From: Bacteroides sp.
GTDB taxonomy: Bacteria > Bacteroidota > Bacteroidia > Bacteroidales > Bacteroidaceae
Length of the DNA: 20,771 bases
Assembly (NCBI GenBank): GCA_030151635.1
Contig: JASLDF010000026.1
Coordinates: 1 to 20,771 of the forward strand
Direction: 5' to 3'
The translations under genes were made by a program, and so were the position numbers. Of the stretch, positions 14,808-20,771 are shown piece after piece (the first letter of the stretch is position 1; each line of letters opens with the position of its first letter). The notes beneath the pieces were generated by a model. It did no database searches and had not been told where the DNA came from. It saw nothing but the letters and a program-made list of their open reading frames with translations.

Positions 14808-14854
14808 TTTGAGACACATAGATTAAGAGTCATTCACTAATCTATGTGCTCAAA
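14808..14854 (-). promoter_or_regulatory. Strong hairpin between fusA and rpsJ
   Basis: A near-perfect inverted repeat: CACATAGATTA and TAATCTATGTG (11 bp) are flanked by TTTGAG and CTCAAA (6 bp), giving a 17-bp stem with a single bulged base and a 12-nt loop. It starts 9 bp after the fusA stop and ends 40 bp before the rpsJ ATG. On the minus strand a run of seven T begins about 15 nt downstream rather than directly after the stem, so it is not a textbook terminator. It could be a partial terminator or attenuator between the str and S10 blocks, an RNA-processing site, or an autoregulatory leader. Confidence 0.6.
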
Positions 14855-14863
14855 GTATATTTT

Positions 14864-16984
14864 TTATTTTACAAGATCAACGCGACCGTCAACTTCTTCT
14901 AGAACTTGTCTAGCAATTGAAGGAGATAGTGCTTCGTGATGATCGTAAACCATTGAAGATGTAGCACGACCAGAAGAGATAGTACGTAAAGATGTTACAT
15001 AACCGAACATTTCAGCCAATGGAACAAGTGCTTTAACGATACGAGCTCCTGAACGACTAGATTCCATACCTTCAACTTGACCACGTCTTTTGTTCAAGTC
15101 ACCGATGATGTCACCCATGTATTCTTCTGGAGTTACAACTTCTAATTTCATGATAGGCTCCATAAGAACAGGACCTGCTTGAGCAGCTGCACTCTTATAA
15201 GCTTGGATAGCACAAATTTCGAAAGATAATTGGTCAGAGTCAACTGGGTGGAATGAACCATCAATCAATCTAACTTTCAATGAATCTAACGCATAACCTG
15301 CAAGCACACCATTCTTCATAGCAGTAGTGAAACCTTTTTGTACAGATGGAACAAATTCTTTTGGAATGTTACCACCTTTGATTTCGTCAACGAATTGAAG
15401 ACCACCTTCAGTAAAGTCAGCATCAACTGGACCTACTTCAACGATCATATCCGCAAACTTACCACGACCACCAGATTGTTTCTTGTATGTTTCACGAAGT
15501 TGAACAGCTTTTGTAATAGCCTCTTTGTAGTTTACTTGAGGGCGACCTTGGTTACACTCAACTTTAAACTCAGTTCTTAAACGTTCGATCAACACTTCAA
15601 GGTGAAGCTCACCCATACCTGAAATTACAGTTTGACCTGATTCTTCATCAGATTTAACAGTAAAGGTTGGATCTTCTTCAGCAAGCTTAGCTAGACCATT
15701 AGAAAGCTTATCCATATCTTTTTGAGTTTTAGGCTCGATCGCGATACCAATAACTGGATCTGGGAATTCCATTGACTCAAGAACGATTGGGTAAGACTCA
15801 TCACACAAAGTATCACCAGTGTGAATATCTTTGAAACCAACACCAGCACCAATATCACCAGCACCTACAGCTTCCACTGGGTTTTGTTTGTTTGAGTGCA
15901 TTTGGAAAAGACGAGAAACACGTTCTTTCTTTTCCGAACGAGTGTTGTAGATATAAGAACCTGAAGCTACGACACCAGAGTAAACGCGGAAGAATGTCAA
16001 ACGACCAACATAAGGGTCAGTAGCAATCTTAAACGCTAAAGCTGCTGTTTTTTCGTCTTCAGAAGGTTTTCTTACTTCCTCTTCGTTAGTATCAGGATTA
16101 ATACCGGTAACGGCATCTGTATCAAGTGGAGAAGGCAAGAAAGCACAAGCATAATCTAACAATGTTTGTACACCTTTATTTTTGAAAGAAGAACCACAAA
16201 GCATTGGAACGATAGCCATTTCAATAGTAGCTGCTCTTAATGCTCTTAACACTTCTTCTTCTGTAATTGTTGATGGATCATCAAAGAATTTTTCCATCAA
16301 AGTATCATCAAAATCAGCAACAGCTTCAAGCATTTTTTCTCTCCACTCGTTAGCTTCATCGATTAAGTCAGCTGGAATCTCTTGAACATCGTAATCAGCA
16401 CCCATTGTTTCATCATGCCAATAGATAGCTTTCATTTTAACAAGGTCTACTAAACCTTTGAAAGTATCTTCTGCACCGATAGGCACAACAATTGGACATG
16501 CATTAGCACCTAACATAACTTTCATTTGGCGTACAACTTCGAAGAAGTTTGCACCAGAACGGTCCATTTTGTTAACGTAACCAATACGAGGTACTTTATA
16601 TTTATCAGCTTGTCTCCAAACTGTTTCCGATTGAGGCTCAACACCACCAACCGCACAATATGTAGCAATTGCACCATCAAGAACACGTAATGAACGCTCT
16701 ACTTCAACTGTAAAGTCAACGTGTCCTGGAGTGTCAATTAAGTTAATTTTGTAAGTATTATCATCGTACTTCCAACGAGTTGTTGTAGCAGCAGATGTAA
16801 TAGTGATACCACGTTCTTGCTCTTGGGTCATCCAGTCCATAGTAGCACTACCATCGTGAGTCTCACCAATTTTGTGAGTCAATCCTGTATAAAACAAGAT
16901 TCTTTCCGAAGTTGTAGTCTTACCAGCATCGATGTGAGCCATGATACCAATATTTCTTGTAAAATGTAAATCTTGATGTGACAT
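14864..16984 (-). CDS. fusA: Elongation factor G
   Basis: GTPase that drives translocation and, with RRF, ribosome recycling. The 706 residues show the complete GTPase set: G1 AHIDAGKT (16-23), G2 RGITIT (58-63), G3 DTPGH (84-88), G4 NKMD (138-141) and G5 GSS (265-267). Domains II-V follow, with ISGMGELHLEVLIERL in domain III and GQVEGMESSRSGARIVKALVP-like sequence in domain V. The protein resembles the housekeeping EF-G of Bacteroidales. It follows rpsG by 44 bp. No tuf gene follows, unlike in the E. coli str operon. Confidence 0.98.
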   Translation of the reverse strand: MSHQDLHFTRNIGIMAHIDAGKTTTSERILFYTGLTHKIGETHDGSATMDWMTQEQERGITITSAATTTRWKYDDNTYKINLIDTPGHVDFTVEVERSLRVLDGAIATYCAVGGVEPQSETVWRQADKYKVPRIGYVNKMDRSGANFFEVVRQMKVMLGANACPIVVPIGAEDTFKGLVDLVKMKAIYWHDETMGADYDVQEIPADLIDEANEWREKMLEAVADFDDTLMEKFFDDPSTITEEEVLRALRAATIEMAIVPMLCGSSFKNKGVQTLLDYACAFLPSPLDTDAVTGINPDTNEEEVRKPSEDEKTAALAFKIATDPYVGRLTFFRVYSGVVASGSYIYNTRSEKKERVSRLFQMHSNKQNPVEAVGAGDIGAGVGFKDIHTGDTLCDESYPIVLESMEFPDPVIGIAIEPKTQKDMDKLSNGLAKLAEEDPTFTVKSDEESGQTVISGMGELHLEVLIERLRTEFKVECNQGRPQVNYKEAITKAVQLRETYKKQSGGRGKFADMIVEVGPVDADFTEGGLQFVDEIKGGNIPKEFVPSVQKGFTTAMKNGVLAGYALDSLKVRLIDGSFHPVDSDQLSFEICAIQAYKSAAAQAGPVLMEPIMKLEVVTPEEYMGDIIGDLNKRRGQVEGMESSRSGARIVKALVPLAEMFGYVTSLRTISSGRATSSMVYDHHEALSPSIARQVLEEVDGRVDLVK

Positions 16985-17028
16985 ATTAGAAATCTAATAA
17001 ATTATTAATATTCTTTGCGTACACTATT

Positions 17029-17505
17029 TTAGAAACGGAAGTGAGCAAACGCACGGTTAGCTTCAGCCATTCTATGAACTTCTTCTTTACGCTTGAATGC
17101 AGCACCTTGTTCATTATAAGCATCCATAATCTCTGAAGCTAGTTTATCAGCCATTGTTTTACCTGCTCTTTTACGTGCAAATAAAATAAGGTTCTTCATT
17201 GAGATAGACTCTTTACGAGCTGGATGAATTTCTGTAGGAACTTGGAAAGTAGCACCACCAATACGGCGAGACTTAACTTCTACAAGAGGAGTTACGTTAT
17301 CCAAAGCTTTTTTCCAGATTTCCAATGAAGTCTTTTCTTCATTAGCCATCTTATCAGCTACAAGATCTAGTGCTGAATAAAAAATCATATATGACAAGTT
17401 TTTCTTACCGTCATACATCAAGTGGTTTACAAATTTTGTAACCTTTAGGTCATTAAAACGTGGATCTGGAAGAACTACACGTTTTTTTGGTTTTGATTTT
17501 CTCAT
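17029..17505 (-). CDS. rpsG: 30S ribosomal protein S7 (uS7)
   Basis: Primary 16S-binding protein that nucleates the 30S head; in E. coli it represses its operon by binding the rpsL-rpsG spacer. The chosen ATG gives 158 residues starting MRKSKPKKRVVLPDPRFNDL, the conserved N-terminus. An in-frame ATG 16 codons upstream (17553) adds an unconserved stretch and is rejected. Conserved segments include VNHLMYDGKKNLS (26-38) and ARKRAGKTMADKLASEIMDA (about 111-130). It is preceded by a 156-bp spacer, the longest inside the cluster. Confidence 0.97.
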   Translation of the reverse strand: MRKSKPKKRVVLPDPRFNDLKVTKFVNHLMYDGKKNLSYMIFYSALDLVADKMANEEKTSLEIWKKALDNVTPLVEVKSRRIGGATFQVPTEIHPARKESISMKNLILFARKRAGKTMADKLASEIMDAYNEQGAAFKRKEEVHRMAEANRAFAHFRF

Positions 17506-17661
17506 TTTTGCTTTTGTATTGTTTTGTTTATGGCTGTCAAAAAAATTCTTCAATATTCACGCTAGAACATTTACTCAACCTCGCGAGCTACCAATTAACA
17601 AAAACATAGTTTAAATGTAATAAACAAGAGTCTCAATCAAGAGGCTCTCATGAAATTTCGA
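17506..17661 (-). promoter_or_regulatory. Long rpsL-rpsG spacer with hairpin (candidate S7 regulatory site)
   Basis: This 156-bp non-coding stretch holds an 8-bp inverted repeat (AGAGTCTC / GAGGCTCT, 17627-17648, 6-nt loop, one G-T pair) starting 13 bp after the rpsL stop, a GC-rich palindrome CTCGCGAG (17580-17587) and the palindrome GAAATTTC (17652-17659). GC-rich palindromes in otherwise AT-rich spacer sequence suggest folded RNA. The same spacer is the S7 binding and repression site in E. coli, so a comparable role is a reasonable inference. No T-tract follows the hairpin, so it does not look like a terminator. Confidence 0.4.
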
Positions 17662-18042
17662 TTATTTTTTCGCTTTTGGACGTTTTGTACCGTATTTAGA
17701 ACGTCTTTGGTTACGATCTGCAACACCAAGAGTATCTAAAGCTCCACGAACGATGTGATAACGAACCCCTGGAAGGTCTTTTACACGACCACCACGTACT
17801 AGTACGATAGAGTGTTCTTGTAGGTTGTGTCCTTCACCTGGGATGTAAGAGTTAACCTCTTTTTGGTTAGTCAAACGAACACGAGCCACTTTACGCATTG
17901 CAGAGTTCGGTTTTTTAGGAGTAGTAGTGTATACTCTCACGCAAACCCCACGTCTTTGAGGACAAGATTCTAGTGCTGGAGAATTACTTTTCTCTTTTAG
18001 CACAGAACGGCCTTTTCTCACTAATTGCTGAATTGTAGGCAT
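17662..18042 (-). CDS. rpsL: 30S ribosomal protein S12 (uS12)
   Basis: Decoding-centre protein at the subunit interface. The 126 residues begin MPTIQQLVRKGRSVL. The diagnostic TTTPKKPNSAMRKVARVRL (39-57) and VRGGRVKDLPGVRYHIVRG (82-100) are present. Lys43 and Lys88, the usual sites of streptomycin-resistance substitutions, are wild type. Asp89 is the position beta-methylthiolated by RimO in E. coli. It is the first gene of the 33-gene cluster and has its own Bacteroidota-type promoter, with a leader of roughly 60 nt. Confidence 0.98.
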   Translation of the reverse strand: MPTIQQLVRKGRSVLKEKSNSPALESCPQRRGVCVRVYTTTPKKPNSAMRKVARVRLTNQKEVNSYIPGEGHNLQEHSIVLVRGGRVKDLPGVRYHIVRGALDTLGVADRNQRRSKYGTKRPKAKK

Positions 18043-18109
18043 TTCTTAATTGTTTTTATTGTTTATATATTTATTATTTATTTACTTTCAACTACTTATA
18101 ATCGGGGTG

Positions 18110-18143
18110 CAAAATTACGAATAATATTTTAATTATCCACAAA
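18110..18143 (-). promoter_or_regulatory. Promoter of the rpsL cluster
   Basis: On the minus strand TTTG (18140-18143) is followed after 22 nt by TAATTTTG (18110-18117), matching the Bacteroidota -33 (TTTG) and -7 (TAnnTTTG) elements. The downstream bases CACCCC extend the TTTGCAC shared with two other promoters in this window. Transcription would start near 18104, about 60 nt before the rpsL ATG. It lies in the 118-bp gap after the DUF3467 gene. Confidence 0.7.
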
Positions 18144-18160
18144 CTATCACTTTTTTTTAT

Positions 18161-18466
18161 CTAAGCCTCCCCTCTTACACCGGAAATATGAGGAACTTGC
18201 TGTTCTTCTTCTAAACGAATGGCTCCAAACGCCTTTTCGTAATCAGCAACTCCTTGTTGCAAAATATACATCAGTCGCTTTACGTGCTCGGGAGCTAAAA
18301 TCACTCTAGATTTTACTTTTGCAACTGGCGAGTTTGGTATTAATTGAATAAAATCAAGAATAAACTCCGATGAAGTATGGGCCGTATATGCCATATTTGC
18401 ATAAGTACCATCTTCCAGGGATTCATCTACAACAATCTTCAAACTATTTTCCTGATTTGCATCCAT
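18161..18466 (-). CDS. DUF3467 family protein
   Basis: A 101-residue protein of unknown function. The pattern YANMAYTAHTSSEFILDFIQ (22-41) followed by AKVKSRVILAPEHVKRLMYI (49-68) identifies the DUF3467 family, common in Bacteroidota. There it normally sits between rpoC and rpsL, and it keeps the rpsL side of that context here. The protein is soluble-looking, with no signal peptide, membrane segment or cysteine. It stands between the terminator of the acyl-CoA synthetase and the rpsL promoter, so it may be a monocistronic unit or read into rpsL. No biochemical role can be assigned from sequence. Confidence 0.88.
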   Translation of the reverse strand: MDANQENSLKIVVDESLEDGTYANMAYTAHTSSEFILDFIQLIPNSPVAKVKSRVILAPEHVKRLMYILQQGVADYEKAFGAIRLEEEQQVPHISGVRGEA

Positions 18467-18533
18467 AATAATATAAAATTAAGTGATTTTTCTAAGTTAG
18501 TGATATTTACGAAAAGTATTGTTTCTAAAACAT

Positions 18534-18577
18534 TTAATAAAATAAAAAAGAGAAGAATTACTAACTCTCCTCTTTTT
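18534..18577 (-). terminator. Rho-independent terminator of the acyl-CoA synthetase gene
   Basis: AAAAAGAG and CTCTTTTT (18545-18552 with 18570-18577) form an 8-bp stem that continues, after one mismatch, with three more pairs. On the minus strand it is followed by TTTATTTTATT. It lies 20 bp after the synthetase stop codon and separates it from the DUF3467 and rpsL units. Confidence 0.75.
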
Positions 18578-18597
18578 CTATATTACATAACCATGTT

Positions 18598-20406
18598 TTA
18601 ATCTGGATACATTTCATTAATTAATTCTTCGTAGTTTTTGGCTACAATAGGTCGTTTAATTTTCAATGTATTCGTCAACTCCCCTCGTTCAAGACTAAAA
18701 GGCTCTTCTAATAAAACAAACTTCTTGATTTGCTCATAGTAAGCAAAGTGTTGTTGAAGCGTGTCAATACGATCTTTAAACATTTTGTAGATTTGCTCAT
18801 TTTGGAGCAAATCTTTACGAGATGAATAAGCGATTTTTTTACTCTTAGCGTATTCTTCTACTTTGCGATAGTCTGGAACAATTAATGCTGTTACATACTT
18901 ACGTTGGTCGGCAATTAAAGAAATCTGGTCTACATATTGATCTACAACCAAACGAGATTCTAAAGCCTGAGGGGCAATATACTTACCATTAGACGTTTTA
19001 AACAGATCTTTCAAACGCTCCGTCATATACAGCTCGCCACCTTCAGAGAAGTGTCCTATATCACCCGTATGAAACCAACCATCAGCATCAATTGCCTTAG
19101 CTGTTTCTTCGGGCTTTCTATAATAACCCTTGGTTATAGTTTCGCCTTTCAATAAGATCTCACCCTCATCGCTAAAAGAAACGTGAACACCATCTAGTGG
19201 CGTCCCTACAGAGTTCAATTCATATCCAGTCTTCCATGTACAAGAAGCCGTAGCAGTCGACTCTGTTAAGCCATAACCAGTAATCATATTGATACCTACT
19301 GAATGCACAAAATCGGCTACTTTCTCTGGCACTGCTGCACCCGCAGATGGAAAGAAGTTACCATTTTCAATACCAATTGTTTTCTTTAGAATATGAAAAA
19401 CAGTCTTTTCATAAATTTTATATTTTAAATGAAGCATTCTAGGAGGCTTTTTTCCTAAACGCACATAGTCTAGGTTATGCTTACGCCCCACACTAATAGC
19501 ATCCATCATAAGTTGTTTCTTAACCCCTTTTGTTGCTTCAATTTTTTCAATAACACCTTGATAAACTTTCTCCCAGAAACGAGGAACACTACACATTACC
19601 GTAGGACGGATTTCACGCATGGCTGTCTGCACTTCTTGAGGAAGCAAATTCACGCACACCAAAACCCCTCTATGAATACACAAGAAAGTCCAAGCTTTCT
19701 CAAAGACATGGGTCAAAGGCAGGAAGTTTAAAGAAACATCCTTATCACTAAAATCAACCAAACGGGTGTCGTGAATCTTCAGAGCAGCAAGATAATTAGA
19801 GTGATGCAACATCACCCCTTTTGGCTCGCCAGTAGTTCCAGATGTATAAAGAATGTTAGCTAAATCTTCACCAGAAGCACGAGCTGTTCGCTCTTCAACA
19901 ACATCGTTAAATTTCAAACCTTTACCAATCGCTAGCAAATCATCGAAATAAATAGATGTTTTATCACGTTCGTCAATTTTCACTGAACGATCAAAAATAA
20001 TTAATTGCTTAAGAGTATCGCACAAGCCTAAAACCTTAAATGCCGCATCATATTGAAATTGCTGTCCTACAAAAAGGAAACGAATTTCTGCGTCATTAAT
20101 CATGTATTGAACTTGAGATGGAGAAGATGTTGCATAAAAAGGTACAGTTACAGCACGATTGGCGAAAGCCGCAAAATCAACATACAAACACTCTGGCATA
20201 TTTTGAGAGAAAATTCCAATATTCTCTGTTTCTTCTACACCTAGAGAAACCAACGCATTGGCAGTTTCTTTAATTGTTAGAGAAAACTCATTCCATGATA
20301 TTGGAAACCATTTTCCCTGGTTATAATCTTTATATTTAAGTGCAGTTCTATCGCCATACTTTTCAGCTTGACGGTGAACAAGAACAGATAAATGATGATA
20401 TATCAT
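18598..20406 (-). CDS. Long-chain fatty acid--CoA ligase (AMP-forming)
   Basis: Activates fatty acids with ATP and CoA through an acyl-adenylate. The 602 residues belong to the long-chain acyl-CoA synthetase branch of the ANL superfamily (COG1022-like). Core motifs are present in order: the P-loop ILYTSGTTGEPKGV (185-198), the linker-type motif GYGLTEST (377-384), GWFHTGDIG (443-451) with the ATP-ribose-binding Asp449, RLKDLFKTSNGKYIAP (464-479) and, near the C-terminus, LTNTLKIKRP (577-586), where Lys582 aligns with the catalytic lysine. No signal peptide or membrane span, so it is probably cytoplasmic or peripheral. It is monocistronic, with its own promoter element and terminator. Chain-length preference cannot be read. 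Confidence 0.92.
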   Translation of the reverse strand: MIYHHLSVLVHRQAEKYGDRTALKYKDYNQGKWFPISWNEFSLTIKETANALVSLGVEETENIGIFSQNMPECLYVDFAAFANRAVTVPFYATSSPSQVQYMINDAEIRFLFVGQQFQYDAAFKVLGLCDTLKQLIIFDRSVKIDERDKTSIYFDDLLAIGKGLKFNDVVEERTARASGEDLANILYTSGTTGEPKGVMLHHSNYLAALKIHDTRLVDFSDKDVSLNFLPLTHVFEKAWTFLCIHRGVLVCVNLLPQEVQTAMREIRPTVMCSVPRFWEKVYQGVIEKIEATKGVKKQLMMDAISVGRKHNLDYVRLGKKPPRMLHLKYKIYEKTVFHILKKTIGIENGNFFPSAGAAVPEKVADFVHSVGINMITGYGLTESTATASCTWKTGYELNSVGTPLDGVHVSFSDEGEILLKGETITKGYYRKPEETAKAIDADGWFHTGDIGHFSEGGELYMTERLKDLFKTSNGKYIAPQALESRLVVDQYVDQISLIADQRKYVTALIVPDYRKVEEYAKSKKIAYSSRKDLLQNEQIYKMFKDRIDTLQQHFAYYEQIKKFVLLEEPFSLERGELTNTLKIKRPIVAKNYEELINEMYPD

Positions 20407-20433
20407 ATCTTATTTTATTTTGAATTTCAGGTG

Positions 20434-20441
20434 CAAAGTTA
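20434..20441 (-). promoter_or_regulatory. -7 element upstream of the acyl-CoA synthetase
   Basis: TAACTTTG followed by CAC on the minus strand, about 28 bp before the start codon, matches the Bacteroidota TAnnTTTG -7 element. No clear TTTG -33 box sits at the expected distance, so the promoter may be weak or activator-dependent. Confidence 0.5.
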
Positions 20442-20603
20442 TAGTATAATATGAATAATTAGCTTTTTACGTCATAATTAATTGTAAAAAGCAACTATAC
20501 ACAAATTAACACCAATACCTAGTATATTATCTATCAGCAGTTTACAATGATATTAAATTTATTCCAATTAAACGGTAGATAAACATCTTTTTTAGGATTT
20601 ATG

Positions 20604-20635
20604 TTGTTAAATAAAAGAAGCATTCTTTAGCTTTG
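20604..20635 (+). promoter_or_regulatory. Promoter of the plus-strand M20 gene
   Basis: TTG (20604-20606) and TAGCTTTG (20628-20635) are separated by 21 bp and followed by CAC, fitting the Bacteroidota -33/-7 pattern. The start codon lies 17 bp after the -7 box, implying a very short leader. The roughly 160 bp between this and the divergent -7 element at 20434-20441 shows no other recognisable signal. Confidence 0.65.
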
Positions 20636-20652
20636 CACAAAATAGAAAACAA

Positions 20653-20771
20653 ATGAAAAATAAGAACAAACTCAACGAAGCAGTAGATTTATTGAGCAAA
20701 ATGATCGAAATTCAATCCTTCAGTCGTGAAGAAGACCGAGTAGCAGACCTTATATATAGATACCTCGCCGA
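20653..20771 (+). CDS. M20-family metallo-amidohydrolase, N-terminal fragment (ArgE/DapE-like)
   Basis: The only plus-strand gene, cut by the window edge after 39 codons. The visible N-terminus starts MKNKNKLNEAVDLLSKMIEI and continues QSFSREEDRVADLIYRYLA. The pattern of a short helix, a small hydrophobic core, then the Ser-Phe-Ser-x-Glu-Glu segment is typical of M20 peptidases and deacylases, in which an N-terminal helix precedes the first metal-binding motif. The closest impression is the acetylornithine/succinylornithine deacetylase-like group of Bacteroidota. The metal ligands are outside the window, so substrate and activity cannot be confirmed. Confidence 0.6.
   Translation, partial: MKNKNKLNEAVDLLSKMIEIQSFSREEDRVADLIYRYLA

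Noticed and set aside
14768..14833. 22-residue N-terminal extension of S10
   Set aside because: It begins in the loop of the fusA-rpsJ hairpin, is rich in Tyr, Cys and Phe, and is unlike any S10 N-terminus; the family start is at 14767.
14851..14860. TATACTTTG as a -7 promoter element for rpsJ
   Set aside because: It has three bases between TA and TTTG where the consensus has two, its TTTG is part of the hairpin stem, and no convincing -33 box is present.
15338..15580. Plus-strand ORF of 80 codons opposite fusA
   Set aside because: It is a shadow of the fusA frame, with cysteine/phenylalanine-rich composition, no promoter and no family resemblance; the other plus-strand ORFs in the cluster are rejected for the same reason.
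16985..16998. ATTAGA-AA-TCTAAT repeat just before fusA as a regulatory hairpin
   Set aside because: A two-base loop is sterically unfavourable, and such AT palindromes are expected by chance in this AT-rich DNA.
17506..17553. In-frame upstream ATG giving a 16-residue N-terminal extension of S7
   Set aside because: The extension (MKNFFDSHKQ...) is not part of the S7 family, and the 158-residue form from 17505 starts exactly at the conserved MRKSKPKKR.
18467..18540. Promoter for the DUF3467 gene
   Set aside because: Only 7-of-8 matches to TAnnTTTG (such as TACTTTTC) with no -33 box are present, which is not enough to call a site.
1..20771. Search for an accessory or novel system (defence, mobile element, CRISPR, toxin-antitoxin)
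   Set aside because: All coding capacity is taken up by conserved housekeeping genes with intact order; I saw no direct-repeat arrays, transposase, integrase or tRNA-linked insertion.

Overview
The window is an AT-rich chromosomal segment of a member of the Bacteroidota, most likely the class Bacteroidia (order Bacteroidales). Four things point there: the S3 and EF-G protein sequences read like Bacteroidales orthologues, a DUF3467 gene lies directly upstream of rpsL, the three recognisable promoters carry the Bacteroidota TAnnTTTG -7 element, and almost none of the 33 tightly packed translation genes has a Shine-Dalgarno sequence. Genus cannot be read from the sequence.

Nearly everything lies on the minus strand, so transcription runs from high to low coordinates. 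At the right edge (about 20.4-20.77 kb) a divergent intergenic region separates the first 39 codons of a plus-strand M20-family amidohydrolase from a minus-strand long-chain acyl-CoA synthetase (18598-20406). The synthetase ends at a rho-independent terminator, followed by a small DUF3467 gene.

From 18042 down to 50 runs one uninterrupted translation cluster of 33 genes, a fusion of the str, S10, spc and alpha operons: rpsL-rpsG-fusA / rpsJ-rplC-rplD-rplW-rplB-rpsS-rplV-rpsC-rplP-rpmC-rpsQ / rplN-rplX-rplE-rpsN-rpsH-rplF-rplR-rpsE-rpmD-rplO-secY / map-infA-rpmJ-rpsM-rpsK-rpsD-rpoA-rplQ. It encodes small- and large-subunit ribosomal proteins, EF-G, the SecY translocon channel, methionine aminopeptidase, IF-1 and the RNA polymerase alpha subunit. 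There is no tuf after fusA and no adk after secY. Two genes shorter than 60 codons (rpmD, rpmJ) were found by direct reading. The start codons of rpsG, rplF, rpsJ and rpsQ were moved downstream of the longest open frame to match family N-termini.

Most spacers are 0-44 bp. Four are longer and hold inverted repeats: rpsL-rpsG (156 bp), fusA-rpsJ (96 bp), rpsK-rpsD (116 bp) and rpsN-rpsH (48 bp). Three of them precede the genes for S7, S4 and S8, which are the autogenous repressors of these operons in E. coli. They are the best candidates for undescribed or little-described RNA regulation here. The rpsD leader is the most elaborate, with a long outer stem enclosing an inner hairpin. Otherwise the region is conserved housekeeping DNA. 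I saw no mobile element, CRISPR array, tRNA or rRNA. No gene-free stretch exceeds 300 bp; the longest is the 246-bp divergent region.
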